From contig NZ_BDAI01000012.1 of assembly GCF_002091755.1 (NCBI RefSeq), positions 1 to 64,000 of the forward strand: a DNA stretch of 64,000 nt. The letters are read 5' to 3'. Origin of the DNA: Pseudomonas nitroreducens NBRC 12694. GTDB taxonomy: Bacteria; Pseudomonadota; Gammaproteobacteria; Pseudomonadales; Pseudomonadaceae. The position numbers and the translations under genes are program-made. Shown piece by piece: positions 51,839-61,399 of the stretch. Every line of letters begins with the position of its first letter. Within the stretch, counting starts at the first letter, position 1. The notes beneath the pieces were generated by a model. It saw nothing but the letters and a program-made list of their open reading frames with translations. It ran no database searches and was not told the DNA's origin.

Positions 51839-53644
51839 ATGCCTGATTACAAGGCCCCCTTGCGTGATATCCGTTTCGTTCGCGACGAGCTGCTGGGCTA
51901 CGAAGCGCACTACCAGAACCTGCCGGGCGCCGAAGACGCCACCCCGGACATGGTGAATGCCATCCTCGAAGAGGGTGCGAAGTTCTGCGAACAGGTAATC
52001 GCTCCGCTGAACCGCACTGGCGACCTGGAAGGCTGCAAATGGAGCCCGGAAGGCGTCAAGACCCCGACCGGTTTCAAAGAGGCCTACCAGCAGTTCGTCG
52101 AAGGCGGCTGGCCGAGCCTGGCCCATGACGTCGAGCACGGCGGTCAGGGCCTGCCCGAATCCCTTGGCCTTGCGATCAGCGAAATGGTCGGCCAGGCCAA
52201 CTGGTCCTGGGGCATGTACCCGGGCCTGTCCCACGGCGCCATGAACACCCTGCACGCCCACGGTACCTCCGAGCAGCAGCAAACCTACCTGACCAAGCTG
52301 GTGTCCGGCGAGTGGACCGGCACCATGTGCCTGACCGAGCCGCATTGCGGCACCGACCTGGGCATGCTGCGCACCAAGGCCGAGCCGCAGGCTGATGGCA
52401 CCTATAAGATCACCGGCACCAAGATCTTCATCTCCGCCGGCGAACACGACATGGCCGATAACATCGTCCACATCGTACTGGCCCGCCTGCCCGACGCCCC
52501 GCAGGGCACCAAGGGCATCTCGCTGTTCATCGTGCCGAAGTTCCTGCCCAACGCCGAAGGTAACGTGGGCGAGCGCAACGCCGTTTCCTGTGGCTCGATC
52601 GAACACAAGATGGGGATCCACGGCAACGCCACCTGCGTGATGAACTTCGACGCCGCCACCGGCTTCCTGATCGGCCCGCCGAACAAGGGCCTGAACTGCA
52701 TGTTCACCTTCATGAATACCGCTCGCCTGGGCACCGCGCTGCAAGGCCTGGCCCACGCCGAAATCGGTTTCCAGGGCGGCATCGCTTACGCTCGCGAACG
52801 TCTGCAGATGCGTTCGCTGACTGGCCCGAAAGCCCCGGAGAAGCCCGCTGACCCGATCATCGTGCACCCGGACGTACGTCGCATGCTGCTGACCGCCAAG
52901 GCATTCGCCGAAGGCAACCGCGCCATGCTGTACTTCGCCGCCAAGCAGGTCGACATCGTCCAGCGCAGCCAGGACGAAGAAGAGAAGAAAGCCGCTGACT
53001 CGATGCTGGCCTTCCTCACCCCGATCGCCAAGGCGTTCATGACCGAAGTGGGCTTCGAAGCCGCCAACCACGGCGTGCAGATCTATGGCGGCCACGGCTT
53101 CATCGCCGAGCACGGCATGGAACAGAACGTCCGCGACAGCCGCATCTCCATGCTGTACGAAGGCACCACCGGCGTTCAGGCGCTGGACCTGCTGGGCCGC
53201 AAGATCCTCATGACCCAGGGCGAAGCGCTCAAGGGCTTCACCAAGATCGTGCACAAGTTCTGCCAGGCCAACGAAGCCAACGAAGCGGTCAAAGAGTTCG
53301 TTGCACCGCTGGCGGCGCTGAACAAGGAGTGGGGCGACCTGACCATGAAGGTCGGCATGGCCGCCATGAAGGACCGCGAGGAAGTCGGCGCCGCATCGGT
53401 CGACTACCTGATGTTCTCCGGCTACGCGTGCCTGGCCTACTTCTGGGCCGACATGGCTCGCCTGGCGGCCGAGAAGCTGGCTGCCGGTACCAGCGAAGAG
53501 GCCTTCTACCAGGCCAAGCTGAAGACCGCGCGCTTCTACTTCCAGCGCATCCTGCCGCGCACCCGCGCGCACGTCGGCGCCATGCTGTCGGGTGCCAACA
53601 ACCTGATGGACCTGGCCGAGGATGATTTCGCCCTCGGTTACTGA
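51839..53644 (+). CDS. fadE1: Acyl-CoA dehydrogenase (FadE1-type), copy 1
   Basis: FAD enzyme for the first step of beta-oxidation, 601 residues, the long form with an extra C-terminal domain (about 465-600). Signatures: GTMCLTEPHCGTDLGMLRTKAEP, ITGTKIFISAGEHD, FGGHGF-like YGGHGFIAEHGMEQ, and the catalytic base E441 in LYEGTTGVQALDLLGRK. The PsrA operator upstream indicates induction by long-chain fatty acids. PAO1 PA0506, reported as a long-chain-preferring FadE1; the name rests on that synteny. A terminator follows. Confidence 0.92.
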   Translation: MPDYKAPLRDIRFVRDELLGYEAHYQNLPGAEDATPDMVNAILEEGAKFCEQVIAPLNRTGDLEGCKWSPEGVKTPTGFKEAYQQFVEGGWPSLAHDVEHGGQGLPESLGLAISEMVGQANWSWGMYPGLSHGAMNTLHAHGTSEQQQTYLTKLVSGEWTGTMCLTEPHCGTDLGMLRTKAEPQADGTYKITGTKIFISAGEHDMADNIVHIVLARLPDAPQGTKGISLFIVPKFLPNAEGNVGERNAVSCGSIEHKMGIHGNATCVMNFDAATGFLIGPPNKGLNCMFTFMNTARLGTALQGLAHAEIGFQGGIAYARERLQMRSLTGPKAPEKPADPIIVHPDVRRMLLTAKAFAEGNRAMLYFAAKQVDIVQRSQDEEEKKAADSMLAFLTPIAKAFMTEVGFEAANHGVQIYGGHGFIAEHGMEQNVRDSRISMLYEGTTGVQALDLLGRKILMTQGEALKGFTKIVHKFCQANEANEAVKEFVAPLAALNKEWGDLTMKVGMAAMKDREEVGAASVDYLMFSGYACLAYFWADMARLAAEKLAAGTSEEAFYQAKLKTARFYFQRILPRTRAHVGAMLSGANNLMDLAEDDFALGY

Positions 53645-53686
53645 TCAGGGGGGGGTGGCCCGCCGCCCGTCTGCTGAACAGGAAGG

Positions 53687-53710
53687 AGCCCGCCGCAAGG
53701 CGGGCTTTTT
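53687..53710 (+). terminator. Rho-independent terminator of acyl-CoA dehydrogenase copy 1
   Basis: Stem AGCCCGCC / GGCGGGCT, GCAA loop, then TTTTTC. Confidence 0.92.
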
Positions 53711-53809
53711 CGTATCCGATACCACACAAATGTCCGCAGAAAATGCCATCATTACGCCACTTGCCGATCGACTGACGGCGAGCCCGGCACCCACCTTGCG
53801 GAACCCCTT

Positions 53810-55090
53810 GTGCGACCCACGGCCCCCTACCGGCTCAGCCACTTCCTCACGCCTTTGCTGCTGATCCCGGCCGGCATCGCCGCCGGCTCCTTGGCCGAAC
53901 TGTCCGATTTCTTCACCTCACTGTTCAACGTCCTGCCGACCCTGCTGCTGTTGCTCGGTGGCGCGCTATGCCTGGTCTACAACCGCCAGCGCCAACTGTT
54001 CATGCTGTCCTGCGTTTACATCGCCTACTTCCTGCTCGATACCCAGGTCGATTACTTCCAGGCCCACCGCGTGGTGATGCCGGAGGCGGCATTGGTCTTC
54101 CACCTGTGCTGCGTGCTGTTGCCGCTGCTGTTTGGAATGTATGGCATCTGGCAGGAGCGTATGCACCTGCTGCAGGACCTTCTGGCCCGCAGCGCCGCGC
54201 TGATTGCCGTAGCCGTAGTCGCGACGGCCCTGGCCAGGCGTTTCCCGCAGGGCCTGGCGGAACTGCTCAGCGCCACCTACTGGCCGGCCTTGCACGGCCA
54301 ATGGATGAACCTGGCGCAGTTGTCCTACTTCGGCTTCCTCATGGCTTTCGTCGCCCTGGTCGCCGCCTACGTGCGCCAGCCGCGGCCGCTGCACGCGGCG
54401 CAACTGGTTGGCTTGCTTGGCCTGTTATGGATGCTGCCCAAGGTATTCATCCTGCCCCATGCGCTCACCGTGATGACCAGCCTGGTGATGCTCACCCTCG
54501 CTGGCGCGGTGGCGCATGAGGCTTATCAGATGGCCTTCCGCGACGAGCTCACCGGCCTGCCTGGCCGTCGCGCGCTGAACGAGCGCTTCCAGCGCCTGGG
54601 CCAGCAGTACGTGCTGGCGATGATCGACGTCGACCACTTCAAGAAATTCAACGACAGCCACGGCCACGATGTCGGTGACCAGGTGCTGCGCATGGTTGCC
54701 GGCCAGTTGCGCCGTACCGGCGGTGGCGGCAAGGCGTACCGTTATGGTGGCGAGGAATTCACCCTGGTGTTCGCCGGCAAGACCGTCGAGCAGTGTCTGC
54801 CGCACCTCGACGGCGTGCGCCAGGCTATCGAGAGCTACGCCATGCACCTGCGCGACCGCGGCAACCGTCCCAAGGACGACCGCCAGGGCCGTAGCAAGCG
54901 CAGCGGCAAGGACGCGCAGACCGTCTCGGTGACCATCAGCGTCGGCGTCGCCGAGCGCGACGGCGAGCGGCGCAGCCCGGAGGAGGTCATCAAGGGTGCC
55001 GACGAGGCGCTTTACTCGGCCAAGAGCGGCGGGCGCAACCGTGTGGCCGTGCATGGGCAATCCCGTCGCGGAGCGGTGCGTACTGCCTGA
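53810..55090 (+). CDS. Membrane-anchored diguanylate cyclase (GGDEF)
   Basis: A 426-residue protein with about seven N-terminal transmembrane helices (residues 10-235, for example VLPTLLLLLGGALCLVY and LLGLLWMLPKVFIL) and a GGDEF domain from about 240 (FRDELTGLPGRRALNERFQ). The active site reads YGGEEF (a functional variant). The inhibitory RxxD five residues upstream is missing (TGGGGKAYRYGGEEF), so product inhibition at the I-site is unlikely. An insertion RDRGNRPKDDRQGRSKRSG lies within the domain, as in other Pseudomonas cyclases. GTG start. No such gene lies between the two acyl-CoA dehydrogenase genes in PAO1 as I recall it. Confidence 0.88.
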   Translation: MRPTAPYRLSHFLTPLLLIPAGIAAGSLAELSDFFTSLFNVLPTLLLLLGGALCLVYNRQRQLFMLSCVYIAYFLLDTQVDYFQAHRVVMPEAALVFHLCCVLLPLLFGMYGIWQERMHLLQDLLARSAALIAVAVVATALARRFPQGLAELLSATYWPALHGQWMNLAQLSYFGFLMAFVALVAAYVRQPRPLHAAQLVGLLGLLWMLPKVFILPHALTVMTSLVMLTLAGAVAHEAYQMAFRDELTGLPGRRALNERFQRLGQQYVLAMIDVDHFKKFNDSHGHDVGDQVLRMVAGQLRRTGGGGKAYRYGGEEFTLVFAGKTVEQCLPHLDGVRQAIESYAMHLRDRGNRPKDDRQGRSKRSGKDAQTVSVTISVGVAERDGERRSPEEVIKGADEALYSAKSGGRNRVAVHGQSRRGAVRTA

Positions 55091-55209
55091 CCCGGCCGGG
55101 TTATGACCACGCATTCAGCGCGTGCAGCGTGATTGTCCGCGCGGTCACGCCCCGTTAGGTTCGAGGTTTCCGCGCCATGCTGGCGCCCAGAACCGAACGG
55201 AGATTCGCG

Positions 55210-57006
<1,797 letters not shown>

Positions 57007-57021
57007 ACCCGGCTGGCCGCA

Positions 57022-57084
57022 TAGGGCGCATAAAACGGAACGCTTTATCCGCCGACCCAAACGGCGGATGACATGCGCCCTGTA
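57022..57084. repeat. GGGCGCATAA-type repeat, family B (copy 2)
   Basis: TAGGGCGCATAAAACGG and ACATGCGCCCTGTA arms around ATCCGCCG-ACCCAAA-CGGCGGAT. Same family as 28773-28847. Confidence 0.75.
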
Positions 57085-57110
57085 GGCTGGACGTCTTATG
57101 CCGGACAAGC

Positions 57111-57133
57111 AGGCCCGCCCCGTGCGGGCCTTC
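57111..57133 (+). terminator. Rho-independent terminator of acyl-CoA dehydrogenase copy 2
   Basis: Stem AGGCCCGC / GCGGGCCT, loop CCCGT, short T-rich tail TTCT. Confidence 0.7.
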
Positions 57134-57149
57134 TGCCTATCGCTACAAA

Positions 57150-57180
57150 ATATGACCAAACTATTGTTGTGCGGTCATAT
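57150..57180. promoter_or_regulatory. Inverted repeat upstream of acyl-CoA dehydrogenase copy 3
   Basis: ATATGACC, 15 nt, GGTCATAT: perfect 8-base arms in an AT-rich setting about 120 nt before the gene. It does not match PsrA. Candidate operator for a different regulator or a promoter overlapping site. Confidence 0.5.
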
Positions 57181-57299
57181 CATGACGCTTAATCTCTGAA
57201 AAGTTGTTGGAGTAAACTCCGGCGGCGTACCTTCGTGTACCTCCTATTCTGATACCGCTGGCTGCCTGATCAGCCGTCGTTTTCGTTCGAGGATCCATC

Positions 57300-59078
57300 A
57301 TGGCTGACTACAAAGCTCCCCTGCGCGACATGCAATTCGTCCTCAATGAAGTCTTCGAGGTTGCCAAGCTCTGGGGCGAACTGCCCGTCCTGGCCGAGAC
57401 CGTCGATGCCGAGACCGCCTCGGCGATCCTCGAAGAGGCCGGTAAAGTCACCGGCGGCGTGATCGCCCCGCTGAACCGTAGCGGCGACGAAGAAGGCTGC
57501 AGCTGGAGCGCCGAGGGTGTGAAGACCCCGGCCGGCTTCCCCGAGGCCTACCGCACCTATGCCGAAGGCGGCTGGGTGGGCGTGGGCGGCGCGCCGGAAT
57601 TCGGCGGCATGGGCATGCCCAAGGTGATCGGCGCCCAGGTCGAGGAAATGGTCAACTCGGCCAACCTGTCCTTCGGCCTGTACCCGATGCTGACCGCCGG
57701 CGCCTGCCTGTCGCTGCTCAACCACGCCAGCGAAGAGCTCAAGGCCAAGTACTTGCCGAACATGTACGCCGGCACCTGGGCCGGCTCCATGTGCCTGACC
57801 GAGCCGCACGCCGGCACCGACCTGGGCATGATCCGTACCAAGGCCGAACCGCAGGCCGACGGCAGCTTCAAGATTTCCGGCACCAAGATCTTCATTACCG
57901 GCGGCGAGCATGACCTGACCGAGAACATCATCCACCTGGTGCTGGCCAAGCTTCCCGATGCACCGGCCGGTTCCAAGGGCATCTCGCTGTTCCTGGTGCC
58001 GAAGGTGATGGTCAACGCAGACGGCTCCCTGGCCGAGCGCAATGCGGTGTCCTGTGGCTCCATCGAACACAAGATGGGCATCAAGGGCTCCGCCACTTGC
58101 GTGATGAACTTCGACGGCGCCACCGGCTGGATCGTCGATGCCCCGAACAAGGGCCTGGCCGCCATGTTCACGATGATGAACTACGAGCGCCTGGGCGTTG
58201 GCATCCAGGGCCTGGCCACTGGCGAGCGCTCCTACCAGAGCGCCGTGGAATACGCCCGCGAGCGTATCCAGAGCCGCGCGCCGACCGGCCCCGTGGCCAA
58301 GGACAAGGCCGCCGACCCGATCATCGTCCACCCGGATGTGCGTCGCATGCTGCTGACCATGAAAGCGCTGAACGAGGGCGGCCGTGCCTTCTCCAGCTAC
58401 GTTGCCATGCAGCTGGATACCGCCAAGTACAGCGAAGAGCCGACCACCCGCAAGCGCGCCGAGGAACTGGTCGCACTGCTGACCCCGGTGGCCAAGGCCT
58501 TCCTCACCGACATGGGTCTGGAAACCACCATCCATGGCCAGCAGATCTTCGGCGGCCACGGCTTCATCCGTGAGTGGGGCCAGGAACAGTTGGTGCGCGA
58601 TTGCCGCATCACCCAGATCTACGAAGGCACCAACGGCATCCAGGCGCTGGACCTGATGGGCCGCAAGATCGTCGGCAGCGGTGGCGCCTACGCCAAGCTG
58701 TTCACCGACGAGATTCGTGCCTTCACCGCCTCGGCTTCCGCTGAGCTGGCTGAGTTCACCGGTCCGCTGAACGCTGCCGTGCAGAACCTCGACGAGCTGA
58801 CTGCCTGGGTCCTGGACCGTGCCAAGGGCAATCCGAACGAGATCGGCGCCGCCTCGGTCGAGTACCTGCACGCCTTCGGCTACACCGCCTACGCCTATAT
58901 GTGGGCGCTGATGGCGCGCGCTGCGCTGGGCAAGGAAGGCCAGGACGAGTTCTATGCCAGCAAGCTCGGCACAGCGCGCTTCTACTTCGCCCGCCTGCTG
59001 CCGCGCATCCACTCCCTGAGCGCCTCGGTGAAGGCTGGCAGCGAGTCGCTGTACCTGCTGGACGCCGCGCAGTTCTAA
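57300..59078 (+). CDS. fadE2: Acyl-CoA dehydrogenase (FadE2-type), copy 3
   Basis: A 592-residue long-form acyl-CoA dehydrogenase starting MADYKAPLRDMQFVLNEVFE. Signatures GSMCLTEPHAGTDLGMIRT, IFITGGEHDLTENIIH, FGGHGFIREWGQEQ, and catalytic E442 in IYEGTNGIQALDLMGRK. PAO1 PA0508 at this place was reported as a medium-chain enzyme (FadE2); chain-length preference here is inferred from synteny. It has its own upstream inverted repeat and a strong terminator, so it is transcribed separately from copies 1 and 2. Confidence 0.92.
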   Translation: MADYKAPLRDMQFVLNEVFEVAKLWGELPVLAETVDAETASAILEEAGKVTGGVIAPLNRSGDEEGCSWSAEGVKTPAGFPEAYRTYAEGGWVGVGGAPEFGGMGMPKVIGAQVEEMVNSANLSFGLYPMLTAGACLSLLNHASEELKAKYLPNMYAGTWAGSMCLTEPHAGTDLGMIRTKAEPQADGSFKISGTKIFITGGEHDLTENIIHLVLAKLPDAPAGSKGISLFLVPKVMVNADGSLAERNAVSCGSIEHKMGIKGSATCVMNFDGATGWIVDAPNKGLAAMFTMMNYERLGVGIQGLATGERSYQSAVEYARERIQSRAPTGPVAKDKAADPIIVHPDVRRMLLTMKALNEGGRAFSSYVAMQLDTAKYSEEPTTRKRAEELVALLTPVAKAFLTDMGLETTIHGQQIFGGHGFIREWGQEQLVRDCRITQIYEGTNGIQALDLMGRKIVGSGGAYAKLFTDEIRAFTASASAELAEFTGPLNAAVQNLDELTAWVLDRAKGNPNEIGAASVEYLHAFGYTAYAYMWALMARAALGKEGQDEFYASKLGTARFYFARLLPRIHSLSASVKAGSESLYLLDAAQF

Positions 59079-59091
59079 GCGTTCACGTGTG

Positions 59092-59119
59092 AAAAAGCCC
59101 CGCCTCGGCGGGGCTTTTT
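59092..59119. terminator. Bidirectional rho-independent terminator of acyl-CoA dehydrogenase copy 3
   Basis: Stem AAAAAGCCCCGC / GCGGGGCTTTTT with loop CTCG, 14 nt after the stop. Confidence 0.93.
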
Positions 59120-59161
59120 CATTGTGATATTTCTTTTGAGAAGAAGGGTATTTCGAATCTT

Positions 59162-59179
59162 TGTAAGCCATGGCTTACA
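59162..59179. promoter_or_regulatory. GacA upstream activating sequence of rsmY
   Basis: TGTAAGCCATGGCTTACA, a perfect 18-base palindrome matching the GacA box TGTAAG-N6-CTTACA. It lies about 60-77 nt upstream of the rsmY start, the usual position. Confidence 0.95.
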
Positions 59180-59238
59180 AACAGCGGTGGTGATCGGCGT
59201 CTTTCTGACAACGGCCTACAGCGGTAACCTTTCTCTCA

Positions 59239-59366
59239 GTCAGGACATTGCGCAGGAAGCGCCAACGACAATACGGAAACAAGGGAATCCACCAAGGACG
59301 GTGGCTAGCACGGACGTCAGGATATCGGTCTGCAAAACCCCGCCTCGAAAGAGGCGGGGTTTTTTC
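59239..59366 (+). ncRNA. rsmY: RsmY small regulatory RNA
   Basis: About 125-nt sRNA that sequesters the translational repressor RsmA/CsrA. The 5' end GTCAGGACATTGCGCAGGAA is that of Pseudomonas RsmY. Seven GGA motifs occur before the terminator (in AGGAC, AGGAA, CGGAA, GGGAA, AGGAC, CGGAC, AGGAT). The RNA ends in the strong terminator at 59334-59366 (AAAACCCCGCCTC / GAGGCGGGGTTTT, GAAA loop). A perfect GacA box lies upstream. In PAO1 rsmY sits next to dnr and a LysR gene; here the LysR gene is retained downstream. Confidence 0.95.
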
Positions 59367-59411
59367 TTGCACGCGATTTCGCGAGTGCGTCGCTCCGCGA
59401 TGGGGTTACTT

Positions 59412-59494
59412 GTGGGAGCGAGCTTGCCCGCGAACAAATCCCCTAGCGGGGCCGGGTTCGCCAGCAAGAACCAGGTGTCCCCTCGACCCTGCGA
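59412..59494. repeat. Degenerate REP pair, family A (copy 7)
   Basis: Left arm GGGAGCGAGCTTGCCCGCGA and a decayed right arm (GCCAGCAAGAACCAGGTGTC ... CCTCGACC) between rsmY and the convergent LysR gene. Confidence 0.65.
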
Positions 59495-59507
59495 AAAGCG
59501 GTTGTCA

Positions 59508-60386
59508 TCAGACCGCGCCGTCGAGCAACGAGCGCAACAGCTCCACCGTTGGCTGCTGCCGCTGGGCATCGCGATAGACCAGCCCCACGCTCAGCGGAAT
59601 GCGCGGTTCGCTCAGGGGTTTCCAGAGCAAGTCCTTGTGCGCATGCATCTGCCGCGCGCGGCCCGGCAGCACAGTGGCGAAGCGGCTCTGCGGCAGGCTG
59701 TCGAGGATGCCGCCCATATGATTGAGCTCCGCCTGCACCCGCGGCCGCCGGCCAATGGCCGCCAGTTGCTCCTGCCAGATCTGCCGGGCGCGGAATTCTT
59801 CGCCGAGCAGCAGCATCGGCAATTCAGCGGCCTGAGCCAGCGACACCTTCTTGAAGTCCTTCAGCGGGTGGTCCGCCGGAATCACCAGCTGCAATTCGTC
59901 CGGGTACAGTTCCACGCCGTGCAGCGCCGGCTGGCGCGGCGGCAGGAAGCCGATGCCGATATCCAGCTGACCGATCAACAGTCGACGCTCGATCTCCACG
60001 CCGGAGAGCTCGTAGATACGCACCTGCACGTGAGGCTGCGCCGCATGCAGGCGTTCCACCAGATGCGGAACCAGGCTGGCGTTGACCGTCTGCAGCACAC
60101 CAATGGCCAAACTGCGTGCGCTCTGCCCGCGGAAGCCGCGCAGCGCCTCGCGGGCCCGCTCCAGGCCTTCGAGCAGCGGCACAGCGTGGTTGTACAGCGT
60201 GTGCGCGGCGGCGGTCGGCAGCAGGCGCTTGCCGCTGCGCTGGAACAGCGCCACGTCGAGGTTCTGCTCCAGCTGGCGAATCTGTTGCGACAGCGCCGGC
60301 TGGGAAATCGCCAGGCGTTCGGCGGCGCGCCCGACATGGCCTTCCTCGTAAAGCGCGACGAAATAGCGGAGCTGGCGGAAATCCAT
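59508..60386 (-). CDS. LysR-family transcriptional regulator (CynR-like)
   Basis: A 292-residue regulator with a typical N-terminal helix-turn-helix (LRYFVALYEEGHVGRAAERLAISQPALSQQIRQLE) and a periplasmic-binding-like effector domain (SLAIGVLQTVNASLVPHLVERL). It is divergent from the MOSC gene across a 100-bp gap and may regulate it. Corresponds to the LysR gene next to rsmY in PAO1 (PA0528, from memory). Effector unknown. Confidence 0.88.
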   Translation of the reverse strand: MDFRQLRYFVALYEEGHVGRAAERLAISQPALSQQIRQLEQNLDVALFQRSGKRLLPTAAAHTLYNHAVPLLEGLERAREALRGFRGQSARSLAIGVLQTVNASLVPHLVERLHAAQPHVQVRIYELSGVEIERRLLIGQLDIGIGFLPPRQPALHGVELYPDELQLVIPADHPLKDFKKVSLAQAAELPMLLLGEEFRARQIWQEQLAAIGRRPRVQAELNHMGGILDSLPQSRFATVLPGRARQMHAHKDLLWKPLSEPRIPLSVGLVYRDAQRQQPTVELLRSLLDGAV

Positions 60387-60486
60387 AAGGTCTTCTTATC
60401 AACGAAACTGGAAAATCGAAATGGAGTGTCACCCATCCAGGCCACTACTCTAGCGCTTGTCCGCTGTCTCAGATGGGTAGACAAAG

Positions 60487-61194
60487 GTGGAAAGCATCGT
60501 CATCCAGGGCGTTTTCATAGGCAAAGTCGAAGAAAGCTGGGGAGGTCTACTCAGCGATATCGACAAGCTGGAAACGCATCAGGAAGTCTGGCTCGGCGCC
60601 GAAGGGCTGCCGGGCGACGCACGGGCCGACCTGCGCCGCGACGGTGGCCTGGACCGCGCCCTGCACCACTACCCGGCCGAGCACTACCGCCACTGGCGCA
60701 AGCAGCACCCGCAGACGCGCTGGCGACAGCCGGCTTTCGGCGAGAACCTGTCGACCTTCGGGCTCAATGAACAGGAGGTCTGCATTGGCGACCTGTTTCG
60801 CTGGGGCGAGGCGCTGATCGAAGTGAGCCAGCCGCGCTCGCCCAGCTACCGCCTTGCGCGGCGTTGGAATCTCCCTGGTCTGCCGCTGGAAGTGCAGGAG
60901 CAGGGGCGTTGCGGCTGGTTCTACCGGGTGCGCCGTTCCGGCATGGTCGCACCCGACGCACCGCTGGAACTGGTGCAGCGACACTACCCGCAGCTCAGCG
61001 TAGCGAGCCTGCTGGATTGGTACTTCGGCCACCCGCTGGACCGTACCGGCCTGCGCCTGATGATGGCCTGCGATGCTTTATCCCTGCGCTGGCGCAAGAC
61101 CGCCGCGCAACGCCTCACCAGTGGCGTGCTGGAAGACTGGACGGCCCGCCTGGCGGGCCCCGAATGTTCGGAGCAGGGCGGCCTGCAAGCCTGA
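60487..61194 (+). CDS. yiiM: MOSC-domain protein YiiM
   Basis: A 235-residue protein closely following E. coli YiiM: DGGLDRALHHYPAEHYRHW, FGENLSTFGLNEQEVCIGDLFRWGEALIEVSQPRSPSYRL, WFYRVRRSGMVAPDAPLEL. YiiM is a molybdenum-cofactor enzyme reducing N-hydroxylated bases such as 6-hydroxylaminopurine. In the family signature QPRSPCYKL the Cys is the proposed Mo ligand; here that position is Ser (QPRSPSYRL), so activity may be altered. GTG start at 60487, preceded by only a weak Shine-Dalgarno. Confidence 0.82.
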   Translation: MESIVIQGVFIGKVEESWGGLLSDIDKLETHQEVWLGAEGLPGDARADLRRDGGLDRALHHYPAEHYRHWRKQHPQTRWRQPAFGENLSTFGLNEQEVCIGDLFRWGEALIEVSQPRSPSYRLARRWNLPGLPLEVQEQGRCGWFYRVRRSGMVAPDAPLELVQRHYPQLSVASLLDWYFGHPLDRTGLRLMMACDALSLRWRKTAAQRLTSGVLEDWTARLAGPECSEQGGLQA

Positions 61195-61269
61195 GCCGCG
61201 CTGTTTCGCAAATGCCCTCGCGCCCGCCCCCGGACGTCGTCTTGGTCCTGCGGGGCGGCTTTTATTCCC

Positions 61270-61299
61270 GCCGCCGAGCCTGTCACAGGGCTCGGCGGC
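61270..61299. terminator. Hairpin between yiiM and phoX
   Basis: GCCGCCGAGCC / GGCTCGGCGGC stem with an 8-nt loop containing TGTCACAG. No T tract; probable yiiM end. Confidence 0.55.
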
Positions 61300-61300
61300 G

Positions 61301-61318
61301 TTGTCATGTCGTCGTAAC
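61301..61318 (+). promoter_or_regulatory. Pho-box-like site upstream of phoX
   Basis: TTGTCAT-GTCG-TCGTAAC resembles the PhoB direct repeat CTGTCAT-N4-CTGTCAC (six of seven and four of seven). Located 82 nt before the ATG. Confidence 0.45.
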
Positions 61319-61399
61319 ACCGCATTCCTAACCTTCCGCCGATAGCTTCTACTGACAACCCGAGCCGTCAGAAAGACGGCCGCGCGGAAGGAACCTCTG

